64,000 nt of DNA from Bhargavaea sp. CC-171006 (GTDB lineage Bacteria; Bacillota; Bacilli; Bacillales_A; Planococcaceae). This document shows positions 57,585 through 64,000 of the stretch, in pieces. Location of the stretch: contig NZ_QUZH01000015.1 in the NCBI RefSeq assembly GCF_009761675.1, forward strand, positions 62,001-126,000, read 5' to 3'. The position numbers and the translations under genes are program-made. The first letter of the stretch is position 1, and every line of letters begins with the position of its first letter. The notes below the pieces were generated by a model. It had not been told where the DNA came from. It did not search any database and saw only the letters and a list, made by a program, of their open reading frames with translations.

Positions 57585-58073
57585 GTGTCAGACCTGACTC
57601 ACTTTAACGACCAGGGCCGCGCCCGCATGGTCGATGTCTCCGATAAAGACGAGACCGTCCGGACCGCCGTTGCCCGCTCGTCCATCCTGGTGAATGAAAC
57701 CATACACCGCCAGATCAGCGAAGGGACGAACAAGAAAGGGGATGTGTTCGCCGTCGCCCAGGTCGCCGGTATCATGGCGGCCAAAAACACACCCCAGATC
57801 ATCCCGATGTGCCACCCGCTCCCGCTGAAGGGCATCGACATCTCTTTTAAGTGGAATGTGGATGAGGAAGCCGGCCATTACGAAGTGCTGCTGGAAGCAA
57901 GCGTCAAGACGAAAGGCCAGACCGGTGTCGAAATGGAAGCCCTCACTGCCGCATCGGCAGCAGCCCTCACCATCTACGACATGTGCAAGGCGGCCGGCAA
58001 AGAAATGATCATCGGCCCGACCATGCTGCTCGAGAAAACCGGCGGCAAGTCTGGGGATTACAAGAGAGACTGA
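57585..58073 (+). CDS. moaC: Cyclic pyranopterin monophosphate synthase MoaC (GTG start)
   Basis: 162 residues from GTG 57585, 6 bases after AAGGAGG; longer frames lie antisense to moe[59 protein letters not shown] and [20 protein letters not shown] cover the active-site His, Asp and Lys residues. Acts after MoaA. Lies divergent from moeA with about 70 bases between start codons. Confidence 0.96.
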   Translation: MSDLTHFNDQGRARMVDVSDKDETVRTAVARSSILVNETIHRQISEGTNKKGDVFAVAQVAGIMAAKNTPQIIPMCHPLPLKGIDISFKWNVDEEAGHYEVLLEASVKTKGQTGVEMEALTAASAAALTIYDMCKAAGKEMIIGPTMLLEKTGGKSGDYKRD

Positions 58074-58090
58074 ATGATTGATTGGATGAA

Positions 58091-58114
58091 AACCGCCTGA
58101 TGGGCGGTTTTTTT
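58091..58114 (+). terminator. Terminator of moaC
   Basis: AACCGCC pairs with GGCGGTT over a short loop and is followed by a T-run to 58114. Confidence 0.88.
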
Positions 58115-58153
58115 GTTGAACCACTAACCATGTACGATCCTGGCAGTTTCCGA

Positions 58154-58300
58154 TACTCCAAGTCTGACCCCTTTACTCCAATTCCGGGCCCCTTACTCCA
58201 AACCGGTTGGCCTTACTCCATTTCCGGCCCTCTTACTCCAATTCAGCTGGCCTTACTCCATCTCCGGCGTTCTTACTCCATTTCAGCGTCCTTTACTCCA
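58154..58300. repeat. Degenerate tandem array, 8 copies of TACTCCA at exact 20-bp spacing
   Basis: TACTCCA starts at 58154, 58174, 58194, 58214, 58234, 58254, 58274 and 58294 without a single spacing exception; it is preceded by T in seven of the eight. The following bases tend to ATTTCCGG/AATTCNGG and then vary. It lies between the moaC terminator and the moaB stop, the two genes converging. No coding potential is evident on either strand. Confidence 0.85.
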
Positions 58301-58328
58301 AATCCAAGATGCATTTCCTGCACTCTGC

Positions 58329-58823
58329 CTATTTCCTCAGCTCCGCAACAATATGGCGGATTTCCGGGATGATGAGGCGCTTCATGGCGAGGCGGACGGC
58401 GCCTCGCGAGCCGGGCAGGATGAAGACGGCCTTGCCCTGCGCGGTGCCGGCGGCGGCCCGGCTGAGCATCGCTTTCGTGCCGACATCCTCGGCGAAACTC
58501 AAATAGCGGAACAGTTCGCCGAAGCCGTCCAGTTCCTTTGACAGGAGCGGCCGGATCGCCTCGATCGTGACATCGCGCGCGGCGATCCCGGTACCGCCCG
58601 TCGTGATGATGGCGTCGATCTCCGGCTCAGCGAGAAGCGCAGTGATGACGTTTCGGATCTCTTTCGCATCGTCCGCTACCCATCCGCGCCCGTCGACAGC
58701 CAGGCCCGCGAGTTCGGCGAAGTGCTCGATGAGGGCGCCCGCGGTATCGTTGTCTTCCGTTCTCGTGTCACTCACCGTGAGGATCGCAATCCTGATTTCA
58801 TTCGGTTCTTGTCCATGTGCCAA
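58329..58823 (-). CDS. moaB: MoaB/MogA-family molybdopterin adenylyltransferase
   Basis: 164 residues. IAILTVSDTRTEDNDTAGAL, IDAIITTGGTGIAARDVTIE and AVFILPGSRGAVRLAMKRLI are characteristic. Adenylates molybdopterin before metal insertion by MoeA. Follows moeB on the same strand by 17 bases. Confidence 0.94.
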   Translation of the reverse strand: MAHGQEPNEIRIAILTVSDTRTEDNDTAGALIEHFAELAGLAVDGRGWVADDAKEIRNVITALLAEPEIDAIITTGGTGIAARDVTIEAIRPLLSKELDGFGELFRYLSFAEDVGTKAMLSRAAAGTAQGKAVFILPGSRGAVRLAMKRLIIPEIRHIVAELRK

Positions 58824-58840
58824 CTGACTCCCCCCTTTCT

Positions 58841-59860
58841 CTAGCCGAACAGCCGGTGATAAAGTGTTTTGCCTTCGTCGGCCGTTTTGGCTCCGTGAAT
58901 CAGCAACCGGCCGTCGCCAAACAGGACGAACCGTCTGCCGAACGCCCGAAATTCAATAAAATACGGCGTCCGGCGCGTCTTCGGATCGATCCTTCGCCCG
59001 ATCGCCTCGCCGGCATTCAGCGACACGGCACGGGCGGGGTCGGGCAAAATCTGGACGGCATCGCGCCCGCAGAGGACAGCCGCATCGCCAGCCCGCCGGG
59101 GCCGGAGCTCCGGGTAAGACGGCGAATTGCCGCAGGTGGCGCATTCCGGGTCTCGGATCCGGGAAACGCCGATGTCCAGATGCGTGCCCGCCCACAGGTC
59201 GAAGTGATGCACCTTCGTCCGCATGGCGCCATGATTTCCGGTCAGCCATTTCATCGCCTCCGCGCATTGGATCGCAGCGGTCGCCGACACGGCCGGCGGA
59301 ATGATGCCCGCGGTGTCGCATGTCGCACCCGTGGCGGGCAGCACCGGCAGGAGACAGCGGTAACACGCACCGCGGCCCGGGATAAACGGAAAGACTGTCC
59401 CCGAGCCCCGGACACACGCACCGTGAATCCACGGGATGCCGTGCTTCATGGAAGCATCATTGATCAGGAGCCGTGTCTCGAAGTTGTCCGTCGCGTCCAT
59501 GATCAGATCGCTTTCCGACGCAAGCCTCTCCATGAGCGGCCCGCCGGCATTGACGAGTTGGGAACGGATGACGACGTCGCTCCGGATTTCCTTCAAGTGT
59601 TTTTCCGCCGCGACAACCTTCGGCAGCATCTCTTCCGCATCGGCCTCGGTGAACAGCGTCTGGCGCTGGAGGTTCGAGAGCTCGACATAGTCGCGGTCAA
59701 CCAGGATGATTTCCCTGATGCCTGCCCGGACGAGCGTCTCGGCAATGGCGGTGCCGAGCGCGCCGCAGCCGATGACTGCCACCTTTGCTGCTGCGAGCCG
59801 CTCTTGCCCGCCTTCCCCGATCGGCCCGAATAATGTCTGCCTCGAATACCGTCCGTCCAC
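58841..59860 (-). CDS. moeB: ThiF/MoeB-type adenylyltransferase
   Basis: 339 residues. Nucleotide-binding VIGCGALGTAIAETLVRAGI with VDRDYVELSNLQRQTLF, and two zinc CxxC pairs (ACYRCLLP and CATCGNS). Activates the C-terminal glycine of MoaD (or ThiS). No rhodanese domain; instead a short C-terminal beta stretch ends LLIHGAKTADEGKTLYHRLF, so sulfur transfer must use another protein. Next to moaB, favouring the MoeB role. Confidence 0.9.
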   Translation of the reverse strand: MDGRYSRQTLFGPIGEGGQERLAAAKVAVIGCGALGTAIAETLVRAGIREIILVDRDYVELSNLQRQTLFTEADAEEMLPKVVAAEKHLKEIRSDVVIRSQLVNAGGPLMERLASESDLIMDATDNFETRLLINDASMKHGIPWIHGACVRGSGTVFPFIPGRGACYRCLLPVLPATGATCDTAGIIPPAVSATAAIQCAEAMKWLTGNHGAMRTKVHHFDLWAGTHLDIGVSRIRDPECATCGNSPSYPELRPRRAGDAAVLCGRDAVQILPDPARAVSLNAGEAIGRRIDPKTRRTPYFIEFRAFGRRFVLFGDGRLLIHGAKTADEGKTLYHRLFG

Positions 59861-59893
59861 GTCAGTTGCCTCCCCGACGGAAAAGAATGCCGG

Positions 59894-61411
59894 TCAGCGC
59901 CGCGCATCCTTTCCGTGTTCTTTCGTGATGTCGCTGAAGGTCCCCACATAGCGTACATGCTCGCCGGTCTCGTCACTGACGGCCGCGATGTTCAGCCACT
60001 GCAGGTACTCTTCCCCGTTCTTTTTCCTGTTCCAGATTTCGCCCTGCCACATGCCTTCTTCCTTAATCTGTTTCCACATGTTCCGATAGAACTCCTTCGG
60101 CTGGCGGCCGGAAGACAGCATATTCGGATTGTTGCCGACTGCCTCTTCCTCTGTATAGCCTGTCAGCTTCGTGAACATCGGATTGACCGCGCGGATTTTC
60201 CCGCCAGCATCCGTCACGAGCACGCCCTGGCCGGTCGACCGAAACACGTCCGCCTGCAGGGACAGCCGGTCAGAGTAATACAGCCACACGACAAGGATGA
60301 GGCTTGCGAGCGCCACCTGTGACAGCAGCATGAAGCCGATTGAATAGGCGCCGGTCACCGAATAGATGATCGAGAGGAGGATTGGCGGGAAGAAGCCGCC
60401 GAGACCGCCCATCATCGAGACGAAACCATTGGCGATCCCCGCCTGCTTGGCAAAGTAGAACGGCACGAGCTTGAAGATGACCCCGTTGCCTATGCCGGCG
60501 CTGATCGCGATGGCAATGCTGCCGACCGTGTACAGGCCGATCGACGGCGAGAACGCCAGGATGATCGCCGCGACCGTATAGACCGCGAATGTCCCGATCA
60601 GCAGGAACATCGGCTGGAACTTGTCGGCAAGCCAGCCCCCGATCGGCCGCAGGAATGTCGCGACCGCGATGAAGATGGCCGTTCGGATGCCCGCGTCGAC
60701 ACTGTCGAGCCCGAAGTTCCCGACTAGGAAGTTCGGCAGGTACACCGTGAAGGCGACAAATGAGCCGAACGTGATGAAGTAAAACAGCGAGAACAGCCAG
60801 AGTTTCGGATTGTCCGAGACCCCCTTGACCTGCTCGAACATCGACAGCCTGACATCCGGCTTCGGCTCCTTGCGGTCACCGAAGAAGAAGTTCAGGAGCG
60901 CAAAGGCGGCCAGGAGGATGAGGAACAGCTTGACCGTCGGCTGCCAGCCGATCTGGCCGGCGATGATCGGCGCGGCGAAGGTCGTGATCGCCGTCCCGAT
61001 GTTCCCCGCCCCGTAGATCCCGTTGACGAGTCCGTGCTTTTCCTTCGGATAGTACTTCGGCAGCGAGGTGACGCCGACGGAGAACACCGCACCGCCGACG
61101 CCAAGGATCAGGCCGCCGATGATGAGGTCCGAGAACGTGTCCGCCTCGCTGATGTACCAGACCGGGAACAGCAGAAGGACGAAGCTCCACATGAACAAGG
61201 TGCGCGCGCCGATGAAGTTGGCATAATAGCCGAACGGCATGCGAAGGACCGAGCCCAGAACGACCGGCACCGCGGTGACGATTGCCAAGCGCTCCGGCGG
61301 AATTTCGATGTCCTGCGTGATAAATGAAATGAGCGAGGACAAAATGACCCATACCATGAAGCCGACCACGAGGTTTGCCGTCTGGAGCGGCAACTGAATC
61401 TTCTTGACCAT
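59894..61411 (-). CDS. NarK-type nitrate/nitrite transporter fused to a C-terminal PAS domain
   Basis: 505 residues from ATG 61411 (TAGGTG 6 bases before). Residues 1-385 form a 12-helix MFS transporter with the NarK motifs (FGYYANFIGARTLFMWSF, GAGNIGTAITTFAAP, GNGVIFKLVPFYF). The last helix runs directly into a PAS domain of about 115 residues: DVFRSTGQGVLVTDAGGKIR, FTKLTGYTEEEAVGNNPNML, and the PAC part EGMWQGEIWNRKKNGEEYLQ. PAS domains sense redox, light or small molecules. A fused sensor on NarK is unusual and could gate transport. Lies downstream of an NreC-like box. Confidence 0.9.
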   Translation of the reverse strand: MVKKIQLPLQTANLVVGFMVWVILSSLISFITQDIEIPPERLAIVTAVPVVLGSVLRMPFGYYANFIGARTLFMWSFVLLLFPVWYISEADTFSDLIIGGLILGVGGAVFSVGVTSLPKYYPKEKHGLVNGIYGAGNIGTAITTFAAPIIAGQIGWQPTVKLFLILLAAFALLNFFFGDRKEPKPDVRLSMFEQVKGVSDNPKLWLFSLFYFITFGSFVAFTVYLPNFLVGNFGLDSVDAGIRTAIFIAVATFLRPIGGWLADKFQPMFLLIGTFAVYTVAAIILAFSPSIGLYTVGSIAIAISAGIGNGVIFKLVPFYFAKQAGIANGFVSMMGGLGGFFPPILLSIIYSVTGAYSIGFMLLSQVALASLILVVWLYYSDRLSLQADVFRSTGQGVLVTDAGGKIRAVNPMFTKLTGYTEEEAVGNNPNMLSSGRQPKEFYRNMWKQIKEEGMWQGEIWNRKKNGEEYLQWLNIAAVSDETGEHVRYVGTFSDITKEHGKDARR

Positions 61412-61515
61412 CTGTTTCACCTACTCGGTTAGAGTTTTGACTACAGGTGCTGCAAGTGAGATCGCGAAAACTTCTCTATGATTCTATTTTAAATGCCTGC
61501 TCCGATGTGGGTAAT

Positions 61516-61529
61516 TAGGGGGTTCCCTG
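61516..61529. promoter_or_regulatory. NreC-box-like palindrome upstream of the narK-type gene
   Basis: TAGGG-GGTT-CCCTG matches the TAGGG-N4-CCCTA GC-rich palindrome I recall for staphylococcal NreC sites at nine of ten arm positions. It lies about 105 bases before the transporter start; a TAGAAT-like -10 follows near 61485 on the minus strand with no good -35, fitting an activated promoter. A second CAGGG-N4-CCCCG lies just beside it. Confidence 0.45.
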
Positions 61530-61556
61530 TCCATGCCGGGGGAAACCCTGTATGAG

Positions 61557-61588
61557 AAAAAAGCCGCGCACGGAGGTGTGACAGCGGC
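61557..61588 (-). terminator. Terminator after the hemerythrin gene
   Basis: On the minus strand, GCCGC pairs with GCGGC across about 16 bases and is followed by six T residues, just beyond the gene's stop. Confidence 0.6.
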
Positions 61589-61597
61589 CTGTGCCCA

Positions 61598-62125
61598 TCA
61601 GACGATGAGCGTGTTCAGTTTTTCTGCGAGCGCGTCCAGGTCGTCCGCCCGGAGAAGCCGCTCGGCCATCGGGAAAAGAACCGTTTCTTCCTTGACGAAG
61701 TGGACGGTCAGCACCTCGAATGCTTCTCCGGCATCGCCGACGATCTTCCGGATCTGCTCCAAGGCAAGCTCTGAGAGGTCACCCCGCGTGTGATGGAAAA
61801 AATGGCCGATATAGGCGTCAATCTCCCCATGCTCTTCCTGGATGCCGACGATCGGTCCCTGTTCGAGCCCGATGTAGCTGCCGAGAACCGGGAAGAAATG
61901 CTCCTCTTCCTTGTCGGTATGGTTCTTCAGCGGGTCGAGGAAGCCGATGAGCTTCGCTTTAAGTTCGGCCAGAAGAGACAAGGCCGTGGCCCTGTCCAAA
62001 TCTTCTTCCCGCTCGAACCGGAGGACGATGTCATGCCATTCCTCCGCGAGATGCATCAGGTAGCGGTGCTCGTTTTCCAGGAGCCGCACCGCCGGCTCCG
62101 TAAACTGCAGTTGTCCGTTTGCCAT
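61598..62125 (-). CDS. Hemerythrin-domain protein
   Basis: 175 residues, four-helix hemerythrin pattern: LENEHRYLMHLAEEW (first His), HTDKEEEHFFPVLG (HxxxE..HF), VGIQEEHGEIDAYIGHFFHH (EEH) and LTVHFVKEETVLFPMAERLL (H..KEE..LFP). A non-heme di-iron site binding oxygen or NO is expected. Between the transporter and the Nre regulators it probably helps handle nitrosative stress or senses NO/O2. GGAGG precedes the ATG. Confidence 0.9.
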   Translation of the reverse strand: MANGQLQFTEPAVRLLENEHRYLMHLAEEWHDIVLRFEREEDLDRATALSLLAELKAKLIGFLDPLKNHTDKEEEHFFPVLGSYIGLEQGPIVGIQEEHGEIDAYIGHFFHHTRGDLSELALEQIRKIVGDAGEAFEVLTVHFVKEETVLFPMAERLLRADDLDALAEKLNTLIV

Positions 62126-62225
62126 CTGCGACGCCTCCTGTCTGTTGAGTCAGGGTGGTTGCTTTCCGTTCCGTCACACGTTTTCCGTGGGGAAGCCCAA
62201 GAGCCGGCAATCTACTCCCCCTTCC

Positions 62226-62882
62226 TCAGAAGTTCAGCAGTTTTTTCCTGAGGGCGAATTCGACGAGTTCCGGGCGGCTTTTCAGGCCGAGCTTTTCCAT
62301 GATTTTGGCTTTGTGCGCCTCGACGGTCTTGACGGAGATGTAGAGCATCTCGGCGATTTCCTTGTTGCCATAACCTTTGGCGACGAGCGGGAGAATCTCG
62401 AGCTCTCGCTTGGAAAGGAGCTCATACGGATCATCCGGAGCCATGGTGTGGTCGGCTTTGACGAATTCGCGGACAAGCGAGGTTGTCATCTTCGGATGGA
62501 TGTATGTGCCGCCGCGCCTGATCGTGCGGATGGCGTGGAGCAGCTCCTCATCAGGGGCGTTTTTCAGCATGTATCCGGATGCGCCGCTTTTCAGGACGTT
62601 GAACAGATACTCCTCATCATCGTGCATCGTCAGGATCAGGATCTTCGTGTCCGGAAAATCCTCCTTGATCTTGCCTGTCGCAATCAGCCCGTTTTCACCA
62701 GGCGGCATGCTGAGATCCATGATCAGGAGGTCCGGATGATGCCTTGCGACCATCTTGTAGGCTTCGATACCGTCTGCCGCCGTCGCAACGACTTCCATGT
62801 CTTCCTGAAAATTGAGGATCATCGAGAAGCCGCTCCGGACGACGGCGTGGTCATCCGCGATGACAATCGAAATCTTGTCCAT
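62226..62882 (-). CDS. nreC: Response regulator NreC
   Basis: 218 residues. Receiver domain with [20 protein letters not shown], phosphorylatable Asp56 in [10 protein letters not shown] and GYMLKNAP. C-terminal LuxR-type [23 protein letters not shown] followed by [20 protein letters not shown]. Activates nitrate-respiration genes when phosphorylated by NreB. ATG shares one base with the nreB stop. Confidence 0.92.
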   Translation of the reverse strand: MDKISIVIADDHAVVRSGFSMILNFQEDMEVVATAADGIEAYKMVARHHPDLLIMDLSMPPGENGLIATGKIKEDFPDTKILILTMHDDEEYLFNVLKSGASGYMLKNAPDEELLHAIRTIRRGGTYIHPKMTTSLVREFVKADHTMAPDDPYELLSKRELEILPLVAKGYGNKEIAEMLYISVKTVEAHKAKIMEKLGLKSRPELVEFALRKKLLNF

Positions 62883-63946
62883 CAGCGGACCTCCTTTCCC
62901 TGGAGCGCCGGGACACTCAGACGGATTGTCGTGCCGGTGCCCGGCGCGGAGTCCACGTCAAGCGTGCCTCCGACCAGCTCCGCGCGCTCCTTCATGCCGT
63001 ACAGGCCAAGACCCGTTCCCTCCGGTTTGTCGCCGGGACGGAATCCCGTGCCGCCATCCCGGACGGTGAGGAGGAGCCGGCTCCGATCGCCTTTGAGCAT
63101 AACCGAAACCGAGTCCACATCCGCATACTTGAGCGCGTTCAGGATCGCCTCCTGGCACACCCGGTAAATGACGGTTTCAATCTCTGTTTCAAACCGCTTC
63201 ACCGGCAGGTCGGATGAATAGTCGACGGTGAGGCCATACGTTTCCTCAAGGCGCTTGAAATGCGAGCGGAACGCCGCATCCAGGCCGAGGTCGTCGAGGG
63301 CGGCCGGGCGCAGCTCGACCGAGATGTTCCGGATGTCCTCCAGGAGTCTGGACAACGAGGCTTCGGTCTCCTTCACCTTGGCCAGCACATCCGCGTCACC
63401 CGTCATGTACTTCAGCACGCGGAGGTCGACGACCGCGCTCATGAGTTCCTGAGCCACCCCGTCATGAAGCTCACGGGAAATCCTACGGCGCTCGTTTTCC
63501 TGCGCATCGATGATATGCTTCATCATCTTGTTCTGATAGGCCTTTTCCTGCATGCGGTGCTGGCGCGTCATGTCGCGCAGCAGGAACACCCGGATGTCGT
63601 TTTCCGGGTCGACGGTATGGAATGAGGAGGCATACGGCACGAGGCCCTGCCCCTTCGTGTTCAGGTACAGCTGGAAGGACGAGAAGTCGCTGCGTTCCGG
63701 TTGATGGAAGTAGCAGTTCTCACACGTCTTCTGCCCGGTTTCATCCACATATCCGGCGCAGACCTGACAGAGCGCGCCATCATTGCCGTCGAGAAGCGCT
63801 TGCAGCACGTCGCGGTCGAGGATCTTTTCCGCCGCCGGGTTGGCGGCAAGCGCCCTGCCCTCCCCGTCAAAAAACAGGATGGCTTCGCTGCTCTTGTCGA
63901 ACATCTTCAGCATCAGCTCATTCAGCAGATCCTGCTTTACGCTCAC
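62882..63946 (-). CDS. nreB: Oxygen-sensing histidine kinase NreB (GTG start)
   Basis: 354 residues. N-terminal PAS-like domain with Cys60, 63, 75 and 78 in the exact CX2CX11CX2C spacing of staphylococcal NreB, the ligands of an oxygen-labile [4Fe-4S] cluster. HisKA_3 helix [20 protein letters not shown] with phospho-acceptor His161, then the ATPase domain ([40 protein letters not shown]). Active without oxygen, it phosphorylates NreC. GTG start overlaps the preceding stop (GTGA). Confidence 0.93.
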   Translation of the reverse strand: MSVKQDLLNELMLKMFDKSSEAILFFDGEGRALAANPAAEKILDRDVLQALLDGNDGALCQVCAGYVDETGQKTCENCYFHQPERSDFSSFQLYLNTKGQGLVPYASSFHTVDPENDIRVFLLRDMTRQHRMQEKAYQNKMMKHIIDAQENERRRISRELHDGVAQELMSAVVDLRVLKYMTGDADVLAKVKETEASLSRLLEDIRNISVELRPAALDDLGLDAAFRSHFKRLEETYGLTVDYSSDLPVKRFETEIETVIYRVCQEAILNALKYADVDSVSVMLKGDRSRLLLTVRDGGTGFRPGDKPEGTGLGLYGMKERAELVGGTLDVDSAPGTGTTIRLSVPALQGKEVR

Positions 63947-64000
63947 CGGGTCACCAGCTCCTTCCCGTCAAATCCGGGAAATGAGGCAGATGCCTCGGCC
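63943..64000 (-). CDS. 3' end of a gene upstream of nreB (partial)
   Basis: The minus-strand frame runs off the window edge and ends [18 protein letters not shown] with a TGA that overlaps the nreB GTG (GTGA). By analogy with nreABC operons this may be the nitrate-sensing NreA, but 18 residues are too few to tell. Confidence 0.4.
   Translation of the reverse strand, partial: AEASASFPGFDGKELVTR

Noticed and set aside
58154-58300. CRISPR array
   Set aside because: Repeat words are only 7-8 bp, the period is 20 bp, and the fillers are degenerate rather than unique spacers. No cas genes are seen. The same holds for the other four arrays.

Overview
The window is bacterial chromosome from a high-GC member of the Bacillota, order Bacillales. 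An assignment to the Planococcaceae (a Bhargavaea-like genus) is an inference from the gene set and base composition, not something the sequence proves. Supporting signs are strong Shine-Dalgarno sites before almost every gene, TTGACA/TATAAT-type promoters, low-GC-Gram-positive regulators (PadR, YtrA-type GntR, PlcR-type, NreBC), racE, mscL and an M28 peptidase.

Layout. 1-7.1 kb: housekeeping genes (PH-domain membrane protein cut by the window edge, alkyltransferase-like protein, acetamidase, RDD protein, PadR/HAAS pair, secreted M28 aminopeptidase, WYL-like protein behind a LexA-type site, mscL). 7.1-11.6 kb: a split LanB-type dehydratase next to a PlcR-type regulator and a PapR-like peptide gene preceded by an exact PlcR-box match. 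11.7-18.9 kb: glutaminase, M15 peptidase, glutamate racemase, an AT-rich orphan gene and a YtrA-type ABC operon. 18.9-33.8 kb: a thiopeptide-type RiPP cluster on the minus strand with three precursor peptides, YcaO, two E1/RRE-like partners, two nitroreductase-like proteins, a LanB glutamylation protein, two LanB-C-like proteins and an ABC exporter. It is divergent from a second peptide/RRNPP regulator pair. 34-38.4 kb: TSUP permease, ECF sigma factor with its putative anti-sigma, a coiled-coil protein, a lipoprotein and a thioesterase. 38.6-48.5 kb: an opp-type peptide importer followed by a dipeptidase, C26 hydrolase, LD-carboxypeptidase and DppA-like M55 peptidase, together a likely murein-peptide recovery region. 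48.6-53.3 kb: GNAT enzyme, duplicated YezG-type immunity proteins with a pseudogene scar, aldehyde dehydrogenase and AAC(3)-type acetyltransferase. 53.5-64 kb: molybdenum cofactor synthesis (moaA, mobA, moaD, moaE, mobB, moeA, moaC, moaB, moeB), a NarK nitrate/nitrite transporter fused to a PAS domain, a hemerythrin protein and the oxygen-responsive NreB/NreC pair. This is the supply and control side of nitrate respiration.

Two things stand out. First, there are two independent peptide-sensing (RRNPP) regulators, each beside RiPP-type LanB enzymes, and the 20-31 kb cluster has precursor cores unlike the thiopeptides I know well. Second, at least five intergenic spaces hold degenerate tandem arrays with strict periods of 20, 21 or 22 bp, each with its own sequence theme. 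I found no rRNA, tRNA, CRISPR array or insertion sequence.
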